The translations under genes were made by a program, and so were the position numbers. A DNA stretch of 64,000 bases from Alitta virens (lineage: Eukaryota > Annelida > Polychaeta > Phyllodocida > Nereididae): contig OW028580.1 of the NCBI GenBank assembly GCA_932294295.1, forward strand, positions 9,391,374 to 9,455,373, written 5' to 3'. Positions 35,584 through 45,770 of this stretch are shown in pieces (position 1 is the first letter of the stretch; each line of letters opens with the position of its first letter). The notes beneath the pieces were generated by a model that had not been told where the DNA came from, did no database searches, and saw nothing but the letters and a program-made list of their open reading frames with translations.

Positions 35584-36948
35584 CTATACGGGTGTCATTT
35601 TACCAATATAACTACGTAGTTTCGTTTTATAAGTATTAGGAGTTTCATCATCATCATCGGACGTGTCAGGATAAGAAAGTTTAACTTTAACTGTAGTATC
35701 CGTAACCTTACTTGTTGTATCCAGATCGTTTGTCGTTATTTCTTGAGATGTACAGGGTGTAGATTCATGATCGGTGGTATCCGAGGAATCGTCGCATGTG
35801 CTGAAAAAAGTATATATGTATTATATCTATATACTGGTGTAACATGTCATATATATATATATAACAATAATATATATAGTGTTTCTTCTTTTGTTACCTG
35901 CTATTAGTAGATTGATCCCCTCCTCGACGCAACCTACTCAGGGCACCCTTTAGCGTATGCCTAACCATACTAGTGACACCAGTCAGAATTGCCGTACCGG
36001 CTGTAGGATTTCTCTATATTTGAAATAAAACAATCACTGAATGAGTAATATTAACATCAGGAGTGAACAAATACGTATATATGATCGTATGTAGTTTAAT
36101 TGAATACATCAGCTAATTGTGAAGTTCGCAACACCACCATGTAGCCAATCTTAAAACATTATAGCACCATCTGGTGTCCAAAATAAATAGATATGCAGCG
36201 CCACCAAGTGTCGAATCTGAACATATAAAGCGCCACCTGGCAATATTCTGCTTAAAATAGACATGCTGTTCAACGATAGATACAGCGCCACCAAGTGTCA
36301 AATCTTACCATGTATAGCACAACCTTGTAATATTCTGTTTAAAATAGACATACTGTTCAAAATTATATAACACTAGTTCTGAATAATAGCTGTTAAATAT
36401 AGCTGAGTCTTTGACATATTATGTGTCTTTGACAACAAATAAGTAAGCTTTACAAATAGTAAGTCATTAAATAACCTTACCTTATGAAGCCATATGCCAA
36501 TGCCCGTCGTTACAGCTATTAGCAAAACTCCAGAGATGGAGGAAATGATCACAGCAGTGCTGTGTGATTGTTCTATAAATACACAGTCATATTGGCGTTC
36601 GGTCAGATCATTACTACGACTAATGATGGGTTCAGGGGTCTTGTTCCGCTTCCTTTTGCATATGATTTTTGCCGATATGTCATATGCAGGGAGGGGTATA
36701 CTTGAATGACAGTACCTGGTGCCTGTCATGTCCACAAAAGAAAGCATGCTGTACTCCATGTTTGAAAACTCCTCTATGGGTACTCTTTCTAAGGCCTGTG
36801 ACTTTGTGCAATCTGTGCAGATGTCTTTTCCCTTGTTAGTAACCTTGCATAGGCACAAACGATTAGCGCAAATGTAGCGATATCCATATGTCAGTGTTGC
36901 TAAACTAATAAGTACAATCAGAATGTTAAGACTTTGTACTGTCTCCAT
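35584..36948 (-). CDS. Membrane protein A: spliced type I protein with a cysteine-rich ectodomain
   Basis: Exons on the - strand are 36481-36948, 35898-36013 and 35584-35800 (468, 116 and 217 nt; total 801). All splice sites are GT-AG, the phases agree, and the product is 266 aa. Residues 1-22 are a signal peptide. The ectodomain (about 23-130) has LCLCKVTNKGKDICTDCTKS, ERVPIEEF, VDMTGTRYC and AKIICKRKR. Residues about 132-154 are a membrane helix (STAVIISSISGVLLIAVTTG). The cytoplasmic tail has a basic LKGALSRLRRGG, then a Ser/Thr/Asp-rich acidic stretch (SYPDTSDDDDE). The ectodomain is homologous to membrane protein B in this element and resembles a minimal N-terminal cap of leucine-rich-repeat proteins (CxC, DC, VP). 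It could be an entry, envelope or host-interaction protein; the sequence does not decide. Intron 1 carries the internal CTCF-like array. Confidence 0.78.
36113..36345 (-). repeat. Internal array of CTCF-like motifs inside intron 1 of gene A
   Basis: On the - strand, CACTTGGTGGCGCT occurs twice, with TGCCAGGTGGCGCT and the weaker CACCAGATGGTGCT. On the + strand these read AGCGCCACCAAGTG and so on. Spacing is irregular, about 30-60 bp, with a repeated ATTCTG-TTAAAATAGACAT-CTGTTCAA block. The motif and strand are the same as in the right terminal repeat. Confidence 0.7.
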
Positions 36949-37737
36949 GTTGACTCTGTAAATGTTTCCAAGCAACTGAATAGAAGTTCTAACCAGTGAA
37001 ATTCATTATGTAATTAACCACCCCCTGAATCTATTATGTAATTAAACCCCACTCGTGACTTCTATAGCTAGCTAACAGTGCAGTGTGAACTATTTTAGGG
37101 GGGTTATTAGCAGGGTTGCAATGTCTATACAGCAGCAATGAAAACATCAGCTAATGACTGTTATAATAAAACATGTGTTACTTTAATGACATAACAATGT
37201 TTCAACTGTTGGTATATATATCAATGAATAGCATTCACAGTACACCAAATGGTTTTTGTGCAGCTTTATTGTCAATGAAAAGTTCATTTGTGCAAATTTA
37301 TTGTCAATGAGAAATTCAGATGTTTTAATTACTTAGTAATATGTGTAAGGATGGCTGAAACTATCGTACTCTGTAGTATCTATACATATGCAAGTGTTAG
37401 TACTATCATAGTATATATATATATATATATATATATATACTATTCACACACCTATCGCCGTAAATACATTTATAGTTATAACTAATTGAAGACTATCATG
37501 CAGCTGCTATATATAGCTGTAAAAAAGTACAACAACAATTTAGGTGCAACTCCAAATATGTTTTAATCAAAGCACATAGTACTGCTATAGTATTTCGTTG
37601 TATATACTAAGGTATATAGATACATATCAACAATGCTACAATATAGTTTATAGGTTACTGAGACATATTATTAAACATTGGGGGTATATATATCACTAAT
37701 GTAAACATCTGAAACAGTAAGTCATACAAATATTCAA
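36949..37737. other. Spacer between membrane genes A and B
   Basis: No gene. It holds two copies of ATTATGTAATTAA-CACCCC at about 37003-37050 (upstream of gene A), a 32-bp tandem repeat at 37255-37318 and a TA microsatellite at about 37411-37440. Confidence 0.5.
37255..37318. repeat. 32-bp tandem repeat, two copies
   Basis: TTTGTGCAGCTTTATTGTCA at 37255 recurs as TTTGTGCAAATTTATTGTCA at 37287. Confidence 0.8.
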
Positions 37738-38548
37738 TTAAACAAGGCCCTCTCTGGATTCTGTCATGGCTGAACTTGTGCTAAGTCGTCCTTGTGAAAG
37801 TTGTGACCTCTGTTTCCTGCAGTAGCGTACCATCTTTAATATAGTTGTTATGATCTACAGTGTAAAGACAGGTGTTATTTCATGTGTTCATACATTCTAT
37901 ATACATATATATAATAGTAACTATAAATTATACAAACATACCTTGAACGTAATGTATGCCAGAGCTATACATGATACATTAAGTTGAAAGGTACTAATAG
38001 TAGTCATGTGCTTGCTAACGTCTGACAGAACATTATCATTACATGTTGTTATAACAGTGGGCGTGTTGACATTTACTATATTAGATATAGGTGATGCGTC
38101 CGAAGTATCCTGTGTTGATAGGAAATCCTTGTGGGCTTGTAGTATACTGCGCAGTCTTAGACATATCTGTAATATTAAGAGTATTATATGTATACTGTTA
38201 CGATATCGTTACAATTTGAAATACATTTATCCTAATATAAGACTCACCCTTATCAGTGGTTAGACATACAATTGAAGCCTTGTGTACACCAGTAACCTTC
38301 TGTAATGCGTCACGACAGAATACAGTTCCAGACATATTAACTAGTGTAATATGTTGTACAATGTGCGACGAGAATGATGGTACTTGCTGTAGCCATGATG
38401 ATTTGGTGCAATCAGCTTGGATAACTCCGTCGTAAAGTGTAATACAATCACATACATTAAAACGTTGTAAGCTCTTATAAGATCCACATAATATAGCAGT
38501 ATTGGTAACTGCATTTATGTATAGAGCAAAGGTAAGAAGAAGAAGCAT
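37738..38548 (-). CDS. Membrane protein B: paralogue of A, three exons
   Basis: Exons on the - strand are 38270-38548, 37942-38166 and 37738-37854 (279, 225 and 117 nt; all phase 0), giving 206 aa. The signal peptide is MLLLLTFALYINA. The ectodomain has CDCITLYDG, IQADCTKSSWLQQVP, LVNMSGTVFC and KASIICLRLR. A Thr/Ser/Asn-rich stalk (about 110-150) follows, then a membrane helix at about 154-177 spanning the exon 2/3 junction (SCIALAYITF then IITTILKMV) and a short basic tail (RYCRKQRSQ). The first donor is chosen as CAATT|GTATGT. The stronger GG|GTGAGT further on gives a phase with an early stop, and the chosen join gives IICLRLR, matching IICKRKR of protein A. The same domain order supports duplication of one gene. 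Function unknown; probably host-facing. Confidence 0.72.
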
Positions 38549-38921
38549 TATCGAGCTGTTATGTCAAGCTACACTCGATGTACATGTCACGAATAAAGTA
38601 GTTCATAATATAGAACATTTGTGTACAGGTCATGGACTAGAGGTTATAATATAGAACATTCTAAAGCTATTTTGCAAAACAACACACTCATATTACAAAT
38701 CTTAAAGTAGAGAATCATGTAAATATATCTATAACAGTACTACGCTGATTAACAATATATACACCAGATATATGATACAAATGTAGCAGTAAACAGAGGT
38801 TAGTGTTTTTGTAAGTTTTACACATACATTTTATCAAAACTATTCTAATCGTGCTGTAATATTATAATATAGCACGTTCAAGGTTTCTATGATTATACAG
38901 TAAACACCAGGTATGCACATA
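38549..38921. other. Spacer between gene B and the polymerase gene end
   Basis: AT-rich with no supported gene. It should contain the polymerase 3' UTR and the promoter of gene B; no canonical TATA box was recognised. Confidence 0.4.
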
Positions 38922-41900
38922 TCAGTAACCGTAAGGTAATGTGTTGTATGTATTTTTAATTATTACTCTTTTATCAAACACTTTTCTGTATATTTTGCTT
39001 GCACGTCTATTATAAACTATACCTCTTTGTTTAACTCGCGAAATCTGATTACTAGTTGGGAGTTTGACTAATTGTTTTTGACCAAACACTATCTGTCTCA
39101 TGCAGTCAAAATCGATGATTGCTGAATTTGTATGGTTTAATGAAATACCTTTGATTTTACGTACAACAGCATCAGTGTTTAATTTGTATGAGTAGCTCTT
39201 AGGGCCTGTAGATAAGAAAGTCTTAATATATGTATCCTGTCTGAGCTCATCAGTTAATTGACCTAACAGATCACCTGTTTCAACAACCTCTTCACCATTT
39301 TGCTCAACAAAAATAACTGAATCGGTGTCGTAATATAATGTATTAAGCCCCGTTTTGTTTAACACTTGTAGCAAATGTAACCGTGCTAAGGATGTTGTAA
39401 AAATACCTATAATCTCATTAGTGAAAGTTGATTCCTCTTCAAAAGTTTCGGTATTCATAACATCCACTACAATATAATCATTTGAGATTAGATGAAAATT
39501 CATTATATTTTTTGTGGGATCATTCTTCATCTGAGTATATTCATTTAGGGTTTTCATATAGAACGATCTGGGTAGATTTTGTCTCTGTGCAAACTTTCCC
39601 CACACACTGTTGAGGAACAATTTACAAATTGTTCTAAGTGATGGATTGTGTGCAATTGCATCTTTATCAAGCATGATACCTTGCTCTCTGTTATAGTAAG
39701 ATATATAGCTATCTTTATCGGCATTAGTTGTTACCCACTGAGGATACCCTGATGCCTGTTGTTTCTGTTTAAGGAACATTTTAACGTATTCCGTGAATAT
39801 ACTACCAAAAGCATCATCCTTTGTAGTGCTAGGAAAGTGATACACTTCGTATATCTTAATCAATACATAACCTTGTTTAATGGCTTCTTTCAACTCTGGT
39901 GTTGTCCATGTACCAAAGAGCGCTCTTTTGACATCACTGCATTTACATTGTGTCTGGGTTTCCTTTGATGAACATGTACCGCATAATGGGAACTTGAGTT
40001 TACCTTTACACCTCACTGGTAGAACAGGTATGTATAGACCTCTTGGCGGCACAATTCGTACCTGTGCTAGACCATAATATGACTCTAGAGTATAATCAAA
40101 GATATCAGGATCCTTAATTACTGTAGCGTGGGCCGTAGGATAAACTCCAGACATCGTGATATGGGGATACAACGAAGTTACGTCATAGAAACGTATCTTC
40201 TCTCCATGCTTAACATCATAATAGAGTTTTGTTGGTTCAACTCTCCCGCCAAAAAAGCTATCACGTATTTTCAAAGGCTTGACCGTGTCGCACTGATTCA
40301 CAAATTCACTCATAATTGTGTTGGTTTGTAGTGACACTCCCATATCGAAATAACATTGTACCCTAGTGTTCTGATTTCATGAAGACGTTCTATAGTTCGG
40401 TTGTAAAGAGCTTTCAAAGATAGGTGTGTACGTGGATCCTTGGCCTGTCTGTCTTTCTGACAAGTATAAACAGTATTACTGTCTATATGTATACCAATGA
40501 CTGTATATCTTGTTCCTGGTATACGAAATTCACCACCATTCCTAGCATGCTGTATAAATTTGTCCTCTGAGTGACTTATCCATTCTAACCATAAAGCTGA
40601 CTTCTGACTATCATTATGATGTTTACCATACCCCTGTGCGGGTATTTGTGGTATAGGAGAGCTGACGAATGACGACTCAGCTATCATGTCATTGTTAATA
40701 ATTTCGTCATTAAAATACCATTCATCCCTTCTGAGAATAGCCTCACCTGATCTACCATCTGTTAAAGTCACATTATGTACTTCATAGAGCATAAGTTGTC
40801 TAATGACCTGCATTGCACAAGATGCTAGGGTAGCATGAGCGAAAGGATCTATACCTATGATGTTTGAATCCTGTATTGTTGTAACTACCATTACAAGTTT
40901 TCTAAAACTAGTGCATGCTTCCCTCAGAATGGTTACATCAGATCGTGTGTACTCTAGCAATTCTTTCTGAAAATCAAATGTTTTACCCTGTTGTTCGTTG
41001 TACCAAATGAAGAACTCTGTTCTGTCAGCTGTAGACATAAAATCAACACCATAATAATATGGTGCAAACATTGGCCCAATGTATTCTTGGTTATCTAGTG
41101 TATTTGCTAAGTGTGGAAAATCACCTTTCTTCAATTCCCCTTGTAGGTCTAGAGCTTTAGGTAGGGCCTTCAAACGCAAGGGTAGAAAATTCAAACTATC
41201 TATGAATCTAATGCTCACTCCCTGTTTAATATTCATCAGCATAATCTTTGTGCCAGTAAATATAACTTCTGGGAAAATACCATTATCTACGCAATAACCT
41301 AGAACAAAATGGGCATCAAATGCTTTAGAGTTGTGTGCAATTGCTGTAACATTTTTATGTTGAGGCGTTAGTAACCACTTACAGAATTCCTCTGTTGTAT
41401 CTGGCCCCTTAAATATTTTTTCCCTCTTACCGCATGTATCATTGTTACATAAATCCCTTATAAAATGTTTAAAGGAATTGTCTTTAACAGAGCAGATATT
41501 ACATCTATCGCCGCAGTTCTCACATTTAGAGTAAGGTGTGAACGCATTATCCTTACAATTATCGCATACTGTTTGACATACTAAAAAGTTAGGTATATGT
41601 TTCTGTAAACCGCAATATGATCTCTTACAGTTCACACATTTACGACATGGAGTGCATAGTTCTAGAGGTATACACTTATCACAGTCATCACGTGGTTTAT
41701 TCTTGTAACCTTTTTTGCATGTGATGATATTGTTTTGACACATTTCAAAATCATAATATAGAAATTTCCCTGATGACACCTTAGCTTTCTTTATCCTATA
41801 GAAACATAAATGTTCACCTAGCACATACTCATGACAGCATGTACATAACCATTCACCACACATATGTAAATGTTTGGCTCTTTTTGATGTATTTAGTATT

Positions 41901-43142
41901 ATGAAACATGTCTTACACCTGTAGTATTGTTCGCAGAGAGAGGGCTGCTCTTCATCCTTCAGAACACCTCTGTCATACTGTCTTTGTTTTTATGTCTTTC
42001 ATAACACAGTGCGTTACGACACAGCATATTACAGTCTATGCATTCTACAGATGCATTGTCAAACATGCAATTTTCTGAACAGCATGTTCTACATACTGTA
42101 TCGCAGCCGTGCTTTCTATTTTTGTTATATACTTCAAAACAATGATTACATATCTTACTGTTGACAAAAAAACCATTGATACCTGTGATACTATGATAGT
42201 GATTATCCTTCAGGTATAAAAAAAATCTTTCGAGGTCTAGTTAGTATACCTTTATATATGACATCATTTCCTGTATCCCCTGATATAACAACAATCTGGA
42301 TGTCTAATTCTGACTCAAACTTATGTAGGTCCTTAACTTTAACAGGCGTGTTTGTTGATACACCCGCCTTTCTTTGAAGTCTGATAGCACAGCTACGTTG
42401 CGAATCGTGCGCTTTACTCATAGACCTATGTTTTCTTATAAGTTTTGCAAATTTTGCTTTACTCATATTTTCTAGTTTAGCTTTGCATGTTATAATAGCC
42501 CTACCTGCACACAAATATTTGTTTCTTATCACCGGTATAAACACCATTGAATGTTTTTTTTTTATTGTACAACTAGCTGATAAGGGATCAGTATCTACAA
42601 TTGCTCTGCTACCACCGCCTCCTTGGTCGTCAGCACTCATGATACCCACATTAATTTCAAAAGTATCATCAATATCTAGTGATTTGTTCGATTGGAGAAC
42701 AGCGTTTATCCTATAAATAAAATAAAAACTGTAACACTATAATATGTTAAATTATTAATGTTATAAAAAGTTCAATAATTATTATGTAATCTCATTCTTA
42801 CCTTTCCATTATAACGTCTGCTGTAATGTTGTGTTTTGGTTGACAATGTATAAACACTTCCCTCTCCAATCCTGAGTGATTAATAGTGATCCTTGCTTTA
42901 TCATCCCCATTAGGATGTTTCTCATTAACCAACTCTATGACATCCGTGAACATGTTATGTAATTCATTCTGAGCATTAAGTAGTTGTACACCTTGCAAGT
43001 CATTATTAAATTTGGTTTTGTATGTTACTTCTTCTATTCCAAACTTTCTAGATATTTTTTGGCTCACAGGTCTAATAATGTAAGGCTTTGTATCAGCATT
43101 AGCGCCCTCTGTTCTACTCCTTTTGGCCAATATATCATCCAT
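38922..43142 (-). pseudogene. Polinton protein-primed family B DNA polymerase, three frame breaks
   Basis: This enzyme would copy the element using a protein primer at the termini. A first exon (42802-43142, from MDDILAKRSRTEG) is spliced over a 91-nt intron (42711-42801, phase 2) to a long second exon. The frame then breaks at an A8 run on the + strand (42218-42225), near 41960, and between 40343 and 40310. The N-terminal part has AIRLQRKAG and a cysteine-rich zinc-finger region. Exonuclease motifs are FLYYDFEM (ExoI), AIAHNSKAFDAHFV (ExoII) and YTRSDVTIL (ExoIII), with a second Cys cluster between I and II. Polymerase motifs are YDVTSLYPHIT (A), LFLNSVWGKFA (B) and LYYDTDSVIF (C). All catalytic residues are present; only the frame is broken. 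Span is about 1,376 codons, long but normal for a Polinton with the N-terminal extension. Confidence 0.93.
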
Positions 43143-43162
43143 TATTAACCTTGTTTAACAAA

Positions 43163-43239
<77 letters not shown>

Positions 43240-43555
43240 AAATGTTTGTTCAGTTAATGATGGTTACCCCTATATATACAGCTTTTACAACAACAGTGTA
43301 TGGCTCATGTCAATATCACATATGATTACCCACGAATTTTAACTATCAAACAACTTCAAAACCCCCTGAGGTTATAGAATTGTCATGCCTATATTGTTAA
43401 ATAATTAGTAATTCATCACATTTTTACGTGCACAGGACTCTTCCCAAGCCATTATAAAATTTACCTTGTGTCCAGAAATATTACATACGCAACGCCACCA
43501 AGTGGTCAATCTTAAAAGTTTATAGCTCCACCTAGTGCCCAAATATTCTATCCGT
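43143..43555. other. Polinton right sub-terminal spacer
   Basis: Upstream of the polymerase. It has a TC then TA microsatellite (43165-43238), then more CTCF-like motif copies on the - strand (CACTTGGTGGCGTT near 43490-43505, CACTAGGTGGAGCT near 43526-43540) adjoining the terminal repeat. Confidence 0.6.
43165..43238. repeat. Compound TC/TA microsatellite
   Basis: About 33 bp of TC followed by about 40 bp of TA, directly upstream of the polymerase start codon. Confidence 0.95.
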
Positions 43556-43739
43556 AGCGCCACCTGGTGCCAAATCTTAATACTTCTAGCGCCGCCTGGC
43601 GATATTTCCGAAATTTACGACAGCGCCACCCGGTGCCAAATCTTAATACTTATAGCGCCGCCTGGCGATATTCCGGAGGTTTACGATAACCTGGTGATAA
43701 TTCGCGGCGAAGGGGGTTTATACAGTACCTCTAACTACT
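43556..43739 (-). repeat. Polinton right terminal inverted repeat
   Basis: Reverse complement of 25837-26020 with four differences. It carries the same two 66-bp units, with CACCGGGTGGCGCT and CACCAGGTGGCGCT on the - strand. Confidence 0.95.
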
Positions 43740-43745
43740 CCTGTT
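43740..43745. other. Target-site duplication, right (CCTGTT)
   Basis: Identical to 25831-25836. Confidence 0.93.
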
Positions 43746-43845
43746 GGAAGGTTGCTATATGGGATGTAAAGACTGTGTTACACACCCACCAACATGTGCA
43801 TAACAATTAGGTACTTGTACAATGTATATGTTATGGTACTCTATA

Positions 43846-43960
43846 CAATTATACAATGGTTACATGTGAGACATGAAGATATGTACTACCAAAAATTTCA
43901 ATGCACAACATTTGAGGGTGTACATATCTCATGTCTCACAATGTAACCATCGTGTAATTT
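43846..43960. repeat. Imperfect foldback beside the Polinton
   Basis: The left arm ACAATGGTTACATGTGAGAC (43853 on) pairs with the right arm GTCTCACAATGTAACCATCG (43933 on). Each arm is about 42 bp, with a loop of about 30 bp. It is a small MITE or hairpin with no coding capacity. Confidence 0.6.
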
Positions 43961-45205
43961 TTTTGTACCACTGAACCCCATCCAAGTGTCAACCATTACG
44001 AACCACAAGAAAAATAGCGTTCTGTCTACGATTAATCTAATTGATTGATAATATCAAGATAGATGACAAACGTAGCTTTCAGAAAATGATTTTCAAAATC
44101 CGTCGAAAACTGATGAAGTTATTTAATAAAACATACAAACAAGTCAGATCGTTAGCACTCGCTGAATGCATTATGTCTAGCGTGACGCTGGCTAACTGTT
44201 GTACACACGAGCATTTGAATTTATGGTATTATAATAAAAGAGTAAGAAACTTGACCTGAGTCAAGACATGTACCTTACAAGTGATTTCCCTTGAAAAATC
44301 ATGCATATGAACTGGCTTGGGCGCAAAATAAATTCAAGTGCTCGTGGTTGTACATGAGGATTTGTACAACGGCGTACCTCCTGCTAAATTGCACTGGTGT
44401 GTGGTACAATGACACTTGCATAACATATTTTATAGGGGAAATTTTTGGCTCTGTTGACATCACTGTTTATGAAAAAAGATATGACTAAAATATCGTATCA
44501 ACATCGCCGATGTCGCCCTGATCTACCTGGGTATGATGATCCTAGTGCATCTCTGTTTTGTTTTCTTCTTATTATTATTCTTATTCTGCTTCAAACACTC
44601 ATAAAACGTTAGAGAAGTTCAGTCATGGGAATTTATAAAGTGGTCATGGAAACACTCGTGGCGATCCTATCAACTGCTGGATACAATATTGAAGCAGTGC
44701 TTTAAGTACACAGTAACATTGCCCCAGTGGAAATCAAACAGAATATCTGATTTAATGAGAGTTGCAAAAAGTTTCGGCTTATGTCAAATATTTAAATATG
44801 AATAAGCGACATATATTTAAACGTTAGTTTGAGCTGAGCAAAATCGGCTAAAAGGCACATTGACTCAGGCAAGGATTATTTTATATCCTTTTATCAGTCA
44901 TGAAAATGCAGTGACAACTATATGATTCTGGCTGCATAGTACTGGCAGATATATTCCGTGAAAATGTTCTGTGGTATATTGGTAGTACGTGGGGGCTGGG
45001 ACATCTTGATGCAGATACCTATCTTTAGAATGATGCTAATTGGGTTGATGGCATAATTAGTCTCTAAAGAAGAAACTCCGCTGCCTGAACGTGTCCTGGA
45101 AATTCTACACTGGTGGGCCTCAAGGTGATGCAGTGTGGCCAAAACTATCTCTATTAACAATGATGCTCGGCTGCAGTACCCGCCCACTCCTCTACATCAG
45201 TGTTG
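43961..45205. other. Intergenic DNA without a recognisable gene
   Basis: Short open frames only (for example near 44041-44259). No splice-supported exon or domain was recognised. Confidence 0.4.
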
Positions 45206-45210
45206 CCCAT

Positions 45211-45219
45211 CATATATAA
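45211..45219 (+). promoter_or_regulatory. TATA box of a candidate + strand gene
   Basis: CATATATAAAC, about 30 bp before a pyrimidine-rich stretch (CATTCTCATCTTCTGCCTTC) that looks like a transcription start. It lies about 85 bp upstream of a strong splice donor. Confidence 0.45.
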
Positions 45220-45244
45220 ACAGCATCATTCTCATCTTCTGCCT

Positions 45245-45298
45245 TCTCTTGATTGCGACCACTTCTTGCTAAACATTCTCATTGTCCACTCTACAAGG
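45245..45298 (+). other. Candidate 5' non-coding exon
   Basis: From the predicted start to CTACAAG|GTAAGTGC at 45298, with no ATG inside. A TATA box at the correct distance plus a consensus donor suggests the first exon of a gene transcribed rightward. The only + strand coding exon I can support downstream is 63688-63854, which opens with an acceptor right before its ATG. The link is inference. Confidence 0.4.
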
Positions 45299-45560
45299 TA
45301 AGTGCTGTTTAATTGATTCATTTTTCATGCATCATTATATAATAGGTAATTATAGCAAGCGCTTTGGATTGGGTTTGTTATTTTGTTTTCTCAACTGATA
45401 TTTTATTTGATAATTAATTTCTCCATCTCATGAAAATCGTGCCTACTTTTAGTCCGTTAAATATTAGATTTAGGTAGGAATTTATTCAATATTTCATTTT
45501 CTTAGGTTCTATAATTTCGAATACACATGTATACAGACAATGATGCGGGTCAATTGCTCT

Positions 45561-45770
45561 TAGTACAACCCCCGAACGTTCGGATGAACGAATTGCGTAT
45601 GCCTAAAAAAGTGATATTTGGTGGCAAAAATTACCGTTCAGATTCGAAAACGAGGGATTCGGTTTAACGAGTCTAAATAGCATTGTATAGATCCGTTCCC
45701 AAGCGTTTTTGTTCGGATAAGGCGGGATTTGGTTTAACGAATTTCGGATTAACGAGGGTCGACTGTACCA
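45561..45770. mobile_element. Second pogo/Tigger-like MITE
   Basis: Right end ATTAACGAGGGTCGACTGTA. Left end TACAACCCCCGAACGTTCGG is a rough inverted match. The inside repeats GGTTTAACGA and CGGATAA-type words. The CAGTCGACCC terminus in reverse is typical of pogo-class elements. Confidence 0.45.

Larger units (their letters stand above)
25837..43739. mobile_element. Complete Polinton/Maverick element (17,903 bp)
   Basis: A large virus-like DNA element that carries its own protein-primed polymerase, retrovirus-type integrase and capsid genes. It is delimited by 184-bp terminal inverted repeats beginning AGTAGTTAGAGG and by a perfect 6-bp target duplication. Virion and integration genes run rightward from the left end. 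Membrane-protein genes and the polymerase run leftward from the right end. Four core genes (integrase, major capsid, ATPase, polymerase) are interrupted, so this copy should not mobilise itself. No adenovirus-type protease was recognised. Only 4 of 184 positions differ between the terminal repeats, which suggests a fairly young insertion or gene conversion between the ends. Confidence 0.96.

Noticed and set aside
36113..36301. 62-aa - strand frame rich in TLGGA/WWC
   Set aside because: It is the CTCF-like repeat array read through; the repetition explains the open frame.
25837..43739. Integrated herpes- or adenovirus-type genome, or a retroviral provirus
   Set aside because: Terminal repeats, 6-bp duplication, protein-primed polymerase, integrase and double-jelly-roll capsid together define a Polinton. 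No LTRs or reverse transcriptase lie inside.
43535..43810. 91-aa + strand frame with repeated SATxCQILILxAPPGDI
   Set aside because: It is the right terminal inverted repeat with its 66-bp units, running into flanking DNA.
44041..44259. Possible continuation of the LINE reverse transcriptase to the right of the Polinton
   Set aside because: Wrong strand for the left-flank LINE and no RT motif.
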